From contig NZ_JABUXV010000023.1 of the NCBI RefSeq assembly GCF_014897705.1, forward strand, positions 1-64,000: 64,000 bases of DNA. The letters run 5' to 3'. The first letter of the stretch is position 1. Every line of letters begins with the position of its first letter. Positions 1 through 8,286 of this stretch are shown piece by piece. The stretch comes from Brachybacterium sp. FME24 (GTDB taxonomy: Bacteria; Actinomycetota; Actinomycetes; Actinomycetales; Dermabacteraceae). The translations under genes were made by a program, and so were the position numbers. Below the pieces are notes generated by a model. The model was given only the letters and a program-made list of their open reading frames with translations, was not told the origin of the DNA and searched no databases.

Positions 1-55
1 TCGCCGGTCGCCGGTCGCCGGTCGCCGGTCGCCGGTCGCCGGTCGCCGGTCGCCG
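1..55. repeat. Heptamer tandem repeat (TCGCCGG)n
   Basis: About eight consecutive copies of the 7-bp unit TCGCCGG run from the window edge to position 55. The array probably extends left beyond the window. It directly abuts the palindromic element at 55-113. Seven-bp arrays with other units occur at 29488, 50302 and 50501. Such arrays are prone to slippage, so copy number may differ between strains. Confidence 0.95.
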
Positions 56-113
56 AGAATTGTCCCCACAGGACCGATGCGGCTCTCGACATCGGTCCTG
101 CGGGGACATTTCT
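55..113 (+). repeat. Palindromic element, copy 1
   Basis: Nineteen-bp arms (61-79 and 90-108, one mismatch) enclose a 10-nt loop. The core AGGACCGATGCG-N6-CGACATCGGTCCT is shared with copy 2 at 50419-50478. So are the flanks GAG(A/T)(A/T)TTG on the left and CATTTCT on the right. The outer arm bases differ between copies but stay paired within each copy. It lies 3' of the ABC exporter operon, in antisense orientation to it. No tract of Ts follows, so it is not a typical intrinsic terminator on the + strand. Confidence 0.85.
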
Positions 114-226
114 TGCCGGCTGGGCGGCCGGGCCGGGCTGGCGAATTGGCTGGGCGGCCGGGCTGGCTGGATTGGCTCGGCGGCCGGGCCAGCCGGCCAG
201 CCGGGCGGGCTCGGCGTGACGCCGGG
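113..226. other. GC-rich intergenic region with imperfect repeats
   Basis: Short imperfect repeats of GGGCGGCCGGGC and CTGGCTGG, some inverted, fill the space between the palindromic element and the 3' end of the ABC exporter operon. It could fold strongly and help end that transcript. I see no gene. Confidence 0.5.
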
Positions 227-2281
227 TCACTCCGCCGGCGGTGCTCCTCCGTTCGTCGCCTCGACCGCGGCGATCTCGCCGGTCACGGTCGCCGAGCCCT
301 CGAGCAGGGCCTCGTCCGCGTCCGGATCCACGCCACCGGCGAACTGCGACCAGTACAGGCGGTGGTAGGCGCCCTCGGCCTCGAGGAGCTGGTCGTGATC
401 GCCCAGCTCGACGATGTCGCCGTGCTCCATCACCAGGATCACGTCCGCGTCGCGGATGGTGGACAGGCGGTGGGCGATGACGAAGCTGGTGCGGTCGGTG
501 CGCAGCGCCGCCATCGCCTCCTGCACGAGCACCTCGGTGCGGGTGTCCACCGAGGAGGTGGCCTCGTCGAGGATCAGCAGCGCGGGATCGGCGAGGAAGG
601 CGCGGGCGATGGTGATCAGCTGCCGCTCACCGGCGGAGATGTTCGCGCCCTCGTCCTCGATCACGGTGTCGTAGCCGTCCGGGAGGGTGTGCACGAAACG
701 GTCCACGAAGGTGGCGGTCGCCGCCGCGATCACCTCGTCGTCGGTCGCCTCGAGGCGCCCGTACCGGATGTTCTCCCGGATGGTGCCGCCGAACAGCACC
801 GCGTCCTGCAGCACCATTCCCACCTGGCTGCGCACCGCGCCGCGGTCCAGGGCGCGGATGTCCACGCCGTCGAGCTGGATCTCGCCGCCGTCGATCTCGT
901 AGAAGCGCATGATCAGGTTGACCAGCGTGGTCTTGCCGGCGCCGGTGGGGCCGACGATCGCGATGGTCTGCCCGGGCTCCGCGATCAGGGACAGGTCGGT
1001 GATCAGCGGTTTGTCGGGGGTGTAGGAGAAGGCGACGTGGTGGAACTCGATGCGTCCGCGGGTGGACCCGGTGAGCTCGGCGCGTTCGATGCGGCGCTCG
1101 GTCCGCTCCCCGTCGGGCCCGGTGGTCACCGCCACGAGCTCCCCGTCGGCTTCCTGTTCCTGCGCGTCCAGCAGCTCGAAGATCCGCTCTGCCGATGCCA
1201 CCCCGGAGATCAGCATGTTCGCCATGCCGGCCACCTCGCCCAGCGGCGCGTTGAACTCGCGCGAGTACTGGATGAAGGCGACGACCTGGCCGAGGCTCAG
1301 CTGCCCGCTGGCGATCCGCAGACCACCCACCACGGCGATCCCGACGTAGCCGAGATAGGTCACCCACTGCATGATCGGCATGATCATGCCGGAGTAGAAC
1401 TGGGCCTTGAAGGAGGCGTCGTACAGCTCCTCGTTGCGCTCATCGAACACCTCGCGCATCGAGTCCTGGCGGTCGAACACGGTGACCAGGTCGTGCCCGG
1501 TGAAGGACTCCTCGACATGGCCGTTCAGGCGCCCGGTGTTGCGCCACTGCGCGGTGAAGAGCTTCTGCGACTTCGCGCCGATCAAGCCGATGACCACGCC
1601 GGAGATCGGCAGCGCCACCAGGGCGATCAGCGCGAGCTGCCAGGAGAGGTAGAACATCATCGCGGTGATGCCCACGATGGTGAGCACCGCATAGACCAGC
1701 GAGGCGAAGGCCTGCTGGAGGGCCGTCTGCACATTGTCGACGTCGTTGGTGGTGCGCGAGAGCAGGTCACCGCGCTGGCGGGTGTCGAAGTAGCTCAGCG
1801 GCAGGCGGTTGACCTTGGCCTCGATCTTCTCCCGCAGCCGGTAGACGATGCGCATGACCACATCGTTCAGCAGCCGTCCCTGCAGCCAGTCGAACAGGGC
1901 GGCCACCACGTACATGCCCAGCACGATCAGCAGCAGCCTGCCCAGCGCCGGGAAGTCGACGCCGTCCCCGGTCAGGACGCCGTCGAAGATGACGTCCATC
2001 GCGTCGCCGAGGATCGACGGCGCCCACACGGTCAGCCCCGTGGAGACGATCCCGAAGGCCAGCACGATCCCGAGGCTCAGCTTGTGGTCGCTGAAGGTGC
2101 CTGCCAGGCGCATCGCGGAGGGCCAGAAGGCCTTGGCCTTGCGGGGTGCGGATTCGCCCCACTCGGTGCTCATGGAGTCCTGCATCTCGAGGATCTCGGC
2201 CTCGGTGAGCTCCACCGCGGCGGCCCCGGTGCTCGAGGGGGAGCCCTCGGCCGACTTCTTCTGCTTCTTCGCGGCGCTCAT
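227..2281 (-). CDS. ABC exporter half-transporter, catalytic-site subunit
   Basis: A 684-residue half-transporter: an acidic/lysine-rich N-terminus, a six-helix type I exporter domain (roughly residues 60-345) and a C-terminal ATPase. The ATPase has Walker A GPTGAGKTT, Walker B LLILDEATSSVD with the catalytic Glu, and switch His in FVIAHRLST. Its signature is degenerate (ISAGERQ instead of LSGGQ). It pairs with the upstream gene, whose stop overlaps this ATG in an ATGA, to form a heterodimeric multidrug- or lipid-type exporter in the plasma membrane. The start was set at the overlap; a longer ORF to 2713 runs antiparallel-frame through the partner. The substrate cannot be told from sequence. 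Confidence 0.93.
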   Translation of the reverse strand: MSAAKKQKKSAEGSPSSTGAAAVELTEAEILEMQDSMSTEWGESAPRKAKAFWPSAMRLAGTFSDHKLSLGIVLAFGIVSTGLTVWAPSILGDAMDVIFDGVLTGDGVDFPALGRLLLIVLGMYVVAALFDWLQGRLLNDVVMRIVYRLREKIEAKVNRLPLSYFDTRQRGDLLSRTTNDVDNVQTALQQAFASLVYAVLTIVGITAMMFYLSWQLALIALVALPISGVVIGLIGAKSQKLFTAQWRNTGRLNGHVEESFTGHDLVTVFDRQDSMREVFDERNEELYDASFKAQFYSGMIMPIMQWVTYLGYVGIAVVGGLRIASGQLSLGQVVAFIQYSREFNAPLGEVAGMANMLISGVASAERIFELLDAQEQEADGELVAVTTGPDGERTERRIERAELTGSTRGRIEFHHVAFSYTPDKPLITDLSLIAEPGQTIAIVGPTGAGKTTLVNLIMRFYEIDGGEIQLDGVDIRALDRGAVRSQVGMVLQDAVLFGGTIRENIRYGRLEATDDEVIAAATATFVDRFVHTLPDGYDTVIEDEGANISAGERQLITIARAFLADPALLILDEATSSVDTRTEVLVQEAMAALRTDRTSFVIAHRLSTIRDADVILVMEHGDIVELGDHDQLLEAEGAYHRLYWSQFAGGVDPDADEALLEGSATVTGEIAAVEATNGGAPPAE

Positions 2282-4041
2282 ACCGGCTCCTCCACGGTGA
2301 TCTGGGAATCGACGATCTCCCGGTAGGTCTGGCTGCTGTCGAGCAGCTCCTCGTGGGTGCCGCGGCCGACGATCCGGCCTTTGTCGAGCACGAGGATCTG
2401 GTCCGCGCTGGTGATGCTGGCGATGCGCTGGGCGACGATGATCATCGTCGCGCCCTCGGTCCGTGCATCCAGGCCCGCGCGCACAGCGGCGTCGGTGGCC
2501 ACGTCGAGGGCGGAGAAGGAATCGTCGAAGACGAACACCCTCGGCCGGGCGACCAGGGTGCGCGCGATGCACAGGCGCTGACGCTGGCCTCCGGAGACGT
2601 TGGTGCCGCCCTGGGAGACGCTGGACTCCAGGCCCGTGCGCGCCGTCTCGCCCTCGCCGGTGCTGCGGTCTGCGACGAACTCGGTGGCCTGGGCGACGTC
2701 GAGCGCGCGCCACAGCTGGTCGTCCTCGGCCGTCGGATCACCGAAGCGCAGGTTGTGCGCGATCGTGCCGGAGAACAGGTACGGCTTCTGGGGCACGAGA
2801 CCGACGGTGGCCGAGATCGTGGCGCGGGCGAGGTCGGTGACCGGCACCCCGTCCAGCAGCACCTGCCCGCTGGTGGCATCGTGCAGGCGCGGGATCAGGC
2901 TGACCAGCGAGGTCTTCCCGGAGCCGGTGGAGCCGATGATCGCGGTGGTGCGACCGGCCCCGGCGGTGAACGAGATGCCGTCGAGCACGGGGGCGTCGGC
3001 GCCCGGGTAGGCGAAGCTGACGTCACGGAACTCGACCGTGGCCCCGCCGCCGGCCGGCCCGAGCGCGACGGGCCGCGCGGGCTCGGCGAGGCTCGGGCGG
3101 GTGTCGAGGACCTCGGCGATGCGACGGCCGCTGATGATCGCCCGCGGGAACATCATGAACATGAAGGTGCCCATCATGACGGCCATGAGGATCTGCAGCA
3201 GGTACTGCATGAAGGCGGTCAGGGACCCGACCTGCACCAGGCCCGCGTCCACGCGATGGCCGCCGAACCAGAGCACGGCGGCGGTGGCCAGGTGGAGCAC
3301 GACCGTGATCGCCGGCCCCATGATCACGAACAGCCGGCCGATCCGCACCGAGGTGTCGGTCAGCGTCGCGTTGGCGTCCTCGAAGCGGGCGGTCTCGTGC
3401 TTCTCGCGCACGAAGGCTCGCACCACCCGGATGCCCATGATCTGCTCGCGCATCACCCCGTTGATGGAGTCGATGTTGTCCTGCATGCGCTGGAACAGGG
3501 GCATGAGCTTCGTGACCAGCAGGCCCACGATGACCATGAGCACCGGGACGGACACCCACACGAGCCAGGACAGCCCGGGGTCCTCCTGGATGGCCATCAC
3601 GATCCCGCCGATCGACATGATCGGCACCATGACCATGAAGTTCAGCGACATCAGCACGAGCATCTGCACCTGCTGCACGTCGTTGGTGCCGCGGGTGATC
3701 AGGGTCGGGGCGCCGAAGCGACCCATCTCCTCGGTGGAGAAGCGGTCCACGCGGGTGTAGAGGGAACGGCGCACGTCGCGACCCATGCCCATCGCCACGC
3801 GAGCCCCGAACCAGACCGAGATGATCGCCGTGATGACCTGCACCATCGCGACGATCAGCATGACTCCGCCCACGCGCCAGATGTAGTCGGTGTCGCCGGT
3901 GGCCACCCCGTTGTCGATGATGTCGGCGTTGAGGCTGGGCAGGTACAGCGTGGCCAGCACGGTGGCGAGCTGCAGCACGATCACAGCGGCGACGTGCGGC
4001 AGGTACGGACGGAGGTGGCGCCTGATCAGCGTCCAGAGCAT
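2278..4041 (-). CDS. ABC exporter half-transporter, degenerate-site subunit
   Basis: A 587-residue type I exporter half with an N-terminal transmembrane domain (residues about 15-300) and an ATPase domain. Walker A is GSTGSGKTS and the signature VSGGQRQR is intact. The residue after Walker B is Asp instead of Glu (VFVFDDSFSALD), and the switch His is Gln (IVAQRIAS). Such changes mark the non-hydrolysing site of heterodimeric exporters. That site is completed by the partner's degenerate SAGE signature. It is the first gene of a two-gene operon, and a GAAGG ribosome site precedes the ATG. Substrate unknown. Confidence 0.93.
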   Translation of the reverse strand: MLWTLIRRHLRPYLPHVAAVIVLQLATVLATLYLPSLNADIIDNGVATGDTDYIWRVGGVMLIVAMVQVITAIISVWFGARVAMGMGRDVRRSLYTRVDRFSTEEMGRFGAPTLITRGTNDVQQVQMLVLMSLNFMVMVPIMSIGGIVMAIQEDPGLSWLVWVSVPVLMVIVGLLVTKLMPLFQRMQDNIDSINGVMREQIMGIRVVRAFVREKHETARFEDANATLTDTSVRIGRLFVIMGPAITVVLHLATAAVLWFGGHRVDAGLVQVGSLTAFMQYLLQILMAVMMGTFMFMMFPRAIISGRRIAEVLDTRPSLAEPARPVALGPAGGGATVEFRDVSFAYPGADAPVLDGISFTAGAGRTTAIIGSTGSGKTSLVSLIPRLHDATSGQVLLDGVPVTDLARATISATVGLVPQKPYLFSGTIAHNLRFGDPTAEDDQLWRALDVAQATEFVADRSTGEGETARTGLESSVSQGGTNVSGGQRQRLCIARTLVARPRVFVFDDSFSALDVATDAAVRAGLDARTEGATMIIVAQRIASITSADQILVLDKGRIVGRGTHEELLDSSQTYREIVDSQITVEEPV

Positions 4042-4251
4042 GAGGGCCTTCAGGGGTGTTGTCGGAGGAGTCGTCTGCGACAGTAACGACCCAGGCGGAC
4101 AGGTACTGACCTCGAAGCTCGGATGGGTCCCGAGGAGGTCAGCGTGCGGTCACGCCGGGCGGATTCAGACGCGCGTAGTTATTTTGCCCCAGCATCCTGA
4201 GGAGCGCCACGGGGTTTTCCCCCAGAACCGGTCAGAGGCTCGTGAGCCCGA

Positions 4252-5010
4252 TCAGAGCCCCTTGAGCATCGACAGTCCGTTCGAGGCGCCCCGCACCGTG
4301 GTCGAGGCGAAGCGCGCATGACTGGGCAGGTACCTGTCGTCGGACCACTCGATGGGGCGGCCCTCGATGGTGAACGCCCGCCGTCGCAGCCGCATCAGGG
4401 GCGCTCCCTCCTGGACCCCGAGCAGTCGTGCGTCGTCCTCGTCGGCCGCGACCGCATCGAGGATGCGGGTGGCGTGGTGGATGTCGACCCCGCTCGCGAT
4501 CAGCCGCTCGTAGACGGAGCCGGAGTCCGGGTCGAAGGAGAGCACGTGGCGGCCGACGTCGTACGGATAGCACAGGCGCTCGAGCATGATCGGCACCCCG
4601 TCGGCGAACCGCAGGCGCAGCAGCTCCACGATCGGGTCCCCGGGATCGATCTCGAGCGAGTCCGCCTGGGCGCGGGTGGCCCACGCCCGGGTCATCGATT
4701 CGGTGCGCTGACCGGGCTCCATCCCCATCTCGCGGCACCACTGGGTGAACGAGAGCGCGACGTCGAAGGGCTGCACGGGCACCGTCTCCAGCACCACCGA
4801 GCGGCGACCCCGACCTGAGGAGATCAGGCCCTCGTCGCGCAGGATCCCGAGGGCCTGGCGCACCGGGCCCCGCGAGGTCTCGAACCGGGCGCACAGCTCG
4901 GACTCCGAGGGGACGCTCTGCCCCGGCTCCAGGGAGCCCGCGGAGATCTCGCGGCGCAGATAGGTGAGGATCGCCCCGTAGGTCTGCGTCCCCCTGGTGG
5001 TGCCCGTCAT
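4252..5010 (-). CDS. phnF: GntR/HutC-family regulator, PhnF-type
   Basis: A 252-residue regulator: N-terminal GntR winged helix (residues about 10-75; PSESELCARFETSRGPVRQAL) and a C-terminal UTRA effector domain (about 95-245). The start was chosen at the ATG behind GGAGGACGGCG, trimming a longer in-frame extension to 5178. It is divergent from the phosphonate genes and probably represses them until a phosphonate-related ligand binds. A perfect GntR-type palindrome at 5168-5177 lies in the shared promoter region. The family role is established for PhnF proteins; the ligand here is inferred from context. Confidence 0.85.
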   Translation of the reverse strand: MTGTTRGTQTYGAILTYLRREISAGSLEPGQSVPSESELCARFETSRGPVRQALGILRDEGLISSGRGRRSVVLETVPVQPFDVALSFTQWCREMGMEPGQRTESMTRAWATRAQADSLEIDPGDPIVELLRLRFADGVPIMLERLCYPYDVGRHVLSFDPDSGSVYERLIASGVDIHHATRILDAVAADEDDARLLGVQEGAPLMRLRRRAFTIEGRPIEWSDDRYLPSHARFASTTVRGASNGLSMLKGL

Positions 5011-5167
5011 CGCCGTCCTCCACTCCCCTCGGGAACGTCGCTGCCCCCGCCGCGCATGGTCGCGCACCCTTGATCCTATGCACCGGATCACGCCCCCGCC
5101 TGCAGCGGCGTCGCTGAGTAACATCTCGGTGGCCACGCGGTGACGAGCGCGCAACATGTTCGGAACT

Positions 5168-5177
5168 TGTATATACA
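5168..5177. promoter_or_regulatory. Candidate GntR/HutC operator
   Basis: The perfect palindrome TGTATATACA fits the GT-N-TA-N-AC form of HutC/PhnF operators. It is an AT-rich island in the 207-bp divergent region, 40 bp before the oxidase start at 5218. Confidence 0.65.
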
Positions 5178-5217
5178 TCTATCGACACAGGGTCCTCCTA
5201 CGGGCCACGCTCAAGGC

Positions 5218-6339
5218 ATGACCACCGACACCGACCTCCTCGTCATCGGCAGCGGCATCCTCGGCCTCGCCACCGCCCACCGCGCACTGGCCCAGGGCCT
5301 GAGCGTGCGCGTCATCGAGGAGAGCACCCGGCCCGTCGGGGCCAGCATCCAGAACTTCGGCCACGCCTGCTTCACCGGCCAGGCCGATGAGCTCCAGGAC
5401 CTCGCCATGGCCTCTCGCGCCGGCTGGCAGCGCGCCGCCGAGCACGCCGGGCTGTGGGCCCCGACCACCGGCACCGTGGTCCCTGCGACCTCGACGGCCG
5501 AGCTGCGGGTGCTCGAGGAGTTCGCGGCCCACCGCGGGCCCGAGCAGGTGCGGATGCTGAGCCCCCAGCAGACCCGGAACGCCCTGGCGGTGGAGGATCT
5601 CGACGTTCTCGGCGGGGCGCACCTCCCCCTGGACATGCGCGTGGACCCGCGACGCGCGGCCCCCGAGCTCGCCGCCTGGCTCGCCGCGCAGGGCGTCGCC
5701 TTCCACTGGGGCGAACGCGTGCTGCGCGCGGCCGACGGGACGGTCGAGACGACCCGCGGGAGCTACCGCGCCGAGCGGGTCGTGGCCTGCCCCGGGACCG
5801 GCATCAGCGGTCTGTTCCCCGAGATCGCGGACCGCTTCCGCGTCACCCGGTGCACCCTGGCCATGGCCCTCGTCGAGCGCCCGGCACGACTGCCCGAGCA
5901 CTTCGCGATGCTCACCGGCACCTCGCTGGCCCGCTACGACGGCTTCGCCGCGATGCCCGGCGCCGCGGACCTGCGTCGAGAGCTCGAGCAGCGCGAGCCG
6001 GAGCTCCTCGCCTGCACCGCGAACCTGATGGCCACCGGGATCGCCGACGGCCTGCTGATCGGTGACTCGCACGCCTACGACGACTCCCCCGAACCGTTCC
6101 TCGACGCGGACATCTCCGCGCTGCTGCTGGCGAAGGCGAGCGCCCTGCTCGGCCTGCGGGAGCCGCGGGTGCTGCAGCGCTGGCTCGGCTGCTACAGCGA
6201 CGCCCCGGGGACCACGCTCGTGCTCGAGCAGCCCGATCCCTCCACCACCGTCGCCGTGGTCACCAGCGGCATCGGCATGACCCTGAGCTTCGGCATCGCC
6301 GAGCAGATCCTCGACCAGGTCCCCGTCCTCGCCGCCTGA
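5218..6339 (+). CDS. FAD-dependent amine oxidoreductase of phosphonate loci (TIGR03364/HpnW type)
   Basis: A 373-residue DAO-fold flavoenzyme. The FAD-binding GxGxxG is at residues 9-14 (VIGSGILGLA), followed by the FGHACFTGQ segment typical of this clade. Members sit beside PhnX-like hydrolases and are thought to oxidise 2-aminoethylphosphonate or its N-methyl form to phosphonoacetaldehyde, replacing the usual transaminase; none is present here. The ATG at 5218 was chosen because the upstream extension crosses the palindromic operator. First gene of the phosphonate operon. The substrate is inferred. Confidence 0.82.
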   Translation: MTTDTDLLVIGSGILGLATAHRALAQGLSVRVIEESTRPVGASIQNFGHACFTGQADELQDLAMASRAGWQRAAEHAGLWAPTTGTVVPATSTAELRVLEEFAAHRGPEQVRMLSPQQTRNALAVEDLDVLGGAHLPLDMRVDPRRAAPELAAWLAAQGVAFHWGERVLRAADGTVETTRGSYRAERVVACPGTGISGLFPEIADRFRVTRCTLAMALVERPARLPEHFAMLTGTSLARYDGFAAMPGAADLRRELEQREPELLACTANLMATGIADGLLIGDSHAYDDSPEPFLDADISALLLAKASALLGLREPRVLQRWLGCYSDAPGTTLVLEQPDPSTTVAVVTSGIGMTLSFGIAEQILDQVPVLAA

Positions 6340-6397
6340 ACGACGCCCTCACCCCTGCCCCACTCCCCCGCCCTCGCCACAGAACAGGACTCCCGCC

Positions 6398-7375
6398 ATG
6401 TCCCACCGCACGCCTGCCTCCCCCGCACTGCCCCAGGTCACCCGCCGCCAGGGCTTCCAGGCCCTCGCCTCGCTCACCACCGCCGTGCTGGGCGGCTCCG
6501 CCCTCGCCTCCTGCAGCAGCTCCAGCGACGCTGCGGACAGGGAGATCGTCTTCGCGGCCGTCCCCGCCGAGAGCTCCCAGTCCCTCGAGCAGACCTTCGG
6601 CCACATCGTCACCCTGCTCGAACAGGCCACCGGACGCACCGTGACCTTCCAGAACGCCTCGGACTACGCCGCGGTCATCGAGGGCCAGCGCGCGGGCAAG
6701 ATCGACATCGCCTCCTACGGCCCGTTCTCCTATGTCATCGCCAAGGACGGAGGGGTGCCCGTCGAAGCAGTCGTCGCCCCGGTCCACGAGGAGGGCACGA
6801 CGCCCGCCTACACGTCCTTGTGCTACGTCGCGGAGGGCAGCGACATCGCCTCGCTCGCCGATCTCGCGGGCAAGAAGGTCGCCTTCGTCGACAAGGCCTC
6901 CACCTCGGGTTTCCTGGTCCCTCTCGAGGGCCTCATGGGTGAGGGCCTCGACCTCGACACCGACCTCGAGATGGTCCTGGCCGGTGGCCACGACGCCTCC
7001 CTGCTCGCCCTCGCCAGCGGCGAGGTCGACGCCGCATTCGCGCACGACACCATGCTGAAGACCCTCACCGAGAGCGGGCAGGTCCCCGAGGGCGCGCTGG
7101 TGCAGCTGTGGGAGTCCCAGCCGATCCCGGAGGACCCGATCGCCCTGAACACCTCCACCCTGGACGCCGGGACCGTCGAGACGATCCGCGCCGCCCTCCA
7201 GGGCAAGGCCAACAAGCCGGCCCTGGTCGAGGAGGGCATCTGCGCCTCCGAGGACGACTGCGCCCTGCCCGAGGAGATCGAGTGGGGATACGTCGCCGTC
7301 ACCGACGCCGACTACGACGCGATCCGCCAGATCTGCACGACCACCCAGGCCGACGCCTGCTCCTCGGTGAGCTGA
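6398..7375 (+). CDS. phnD: Phosphonate ABC transporter substrate-binding lipoprotein
   Basis: A 325-residue periplasmic-binding-type protein. The signal region contains twin Arg (TRRQGF) and a lipobox ALASC near residue 39, so the mature protein should be a membrane-anchored lipoprotein. The PhnD-like body has SYGPFSYVIA and DKASTSGFLVP, the latter a phosphonate-binding loop motif of the family. Downstream phnC and phnE complete the importer. Two Cys in the C-terminal part (ICASEDDC) may form a disulfide. Confidence 0.9.
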   Translation: MSHRTPASPALPQVTRRQGFQALASLTTAVLGGSALASCSSSSDAADREIVFAAVPAESSQSLEQTFGHIVTLLEQATGRTVTFQNASDYAAVIEGQRAGKIDIASYGPFSYVIAKDGGVPVEAVVAPVHEEGTTPAYTSLCYVAEGSDIASLADLAGKKVAFVDKASTSGFLVPLEGLMGEGLDLDTDLEMVLAGGHDASLLALASGEVDAAFAHDTMLKTLTESGQVPEGALVQLWESQPIPEDPIALNTSTLDAGTVETIRAALQGKANKPALVEEGICASEDDCALPEEIEWGYVAVTDADYDAIRQICTTTQADACSSVS

Positions 7376-7422
7376 CCACCACCCTCCCGCCCGACCCGCC
7401 CGCACCCGCAAGGAGCCCTGCC

Positions 7423-8286
7423 ATGACCTCGTCACCTGGCCCTCACCCCCGGACCACGCCTGCGGCCCTCCCGGCCGATCCTGCCCTGACCCTGCGCGGG
7501 GTCACCAAGGACTTCGGCAAAGGGGTCAAAGGGCTCGACGACGTCGACCTCGACCTCGCACAGGGGTCGATCACCGTGCTGCTGGGTCTGTCCGGCTCCG
7601 GCAAGTCCACCCTGCTGCGCCACCTCAACGGCCTGCACACCCCGACCCACGGCACCGTGAGCGTCTTCGGCGAGAGCCTCCGCGGACTCTCCGGGCCGCG
7701 CCTGCGCACGCTGCGCCGGGGCATCGGCATGATCTTCCAGGACTACGGGCTGGTGGGCCCGATGTCCGTCCTGGAGAACGTCTGCACCGGGGCCCTCGGA
7801 GAGCTGCGCGGTCCCCGGATCGGCCTGCTGATGTACCCGAAGCGGGTGCGCCGCGAGGCCCTGCAGCACCTGGACCGCGTCGGGCTCGCAGACCGCGCCC
7901 ACCAGCGGGCCGACACCCTCTCCGGCGGGCAGCAGCAGCGGGTCGCGATCGCCCGCGCGCTCCTGCAGCACCCCCGGATCCTGCTGGCGGACGAACCCGT
8001 GGCCTCGCTGGACCCCGTCTCGGCGGCTCAGATCATCGACCTGCTGCGCCGGATCAGCGAGGAGGACGGGCTGACCATCGTCACCGCCCTGCACCAGGTC
8101 GAGCTCGCCCTGGACCTGGCCGACCGCGTGGTGGGACTGCGCAGCGGGAAGGTGGTGTTCGACCGGCAGACCGCCGGGATGTCCGCCCGGGACGCCGCAG
8201 AGATCTACGAGTCCGTGGCCACCCCCACCACGCAGGAGCTCGAGGCGCTCACGGACATGCACAGCGCCGCAGCGAGCAGCTCATGA
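7423..8286 (+). CDS. phnC: Phosphonate ABC transporter ATP-binding protein
   Basis: A 287-residue ABC ATPase. Walker A is GLSGSGKST, signature LSGGQQQRVAIARAL and Walker B ILLADEPVASLD, with switch His in TALHQVE. The ATG behind AAGGAGCCCTGCC was chosen; a longer in-frame ORF from 7108 reads through phnD. The stop overlaps the permease start as ATGA, so translation is probably coupled. It powers phosphonate uptake with PhnD and PhnE. Confidence 0.93.
   Translation: MTSSPGPHPRTTPAALPADPALTLRGVTKDFGKGVKGLDDVDLDLAQGSITVLLGLSGSGKSTLLRHLNGLHTPTHGTVSVFGESLRGLSGPRLRTLRRGIGMIFQDYGLVGPMSVLENVCTGALGELRGPRIGLLMYPKRVRREALQHLDRVGLADRAHQRADTLSGGQQQRVAIARALLQHPRILLADEPVASLDPVSAAQIIDLLRRISEEDGLTIVTALHQVELALDLADRVVGLRSGKVVFDRQTAGMSARDAAEIYESVATPTTQELEALTDMHSAAASSS

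Noticed and set aside
77-2326. 749-aa open frame on the + strand opposite the ABC exporter
   Set aside because: Arg/His/Asp-rich shadow of a real gene with clear ABC motifs on the other strand.
2282-2713. N-terminal extension of the ABC subunit to 2713
   Set aside because: The extension lies over the conserved ATPase end of the partner gene and is Arg/His-rich; the ATGA overlap gives a clean start.
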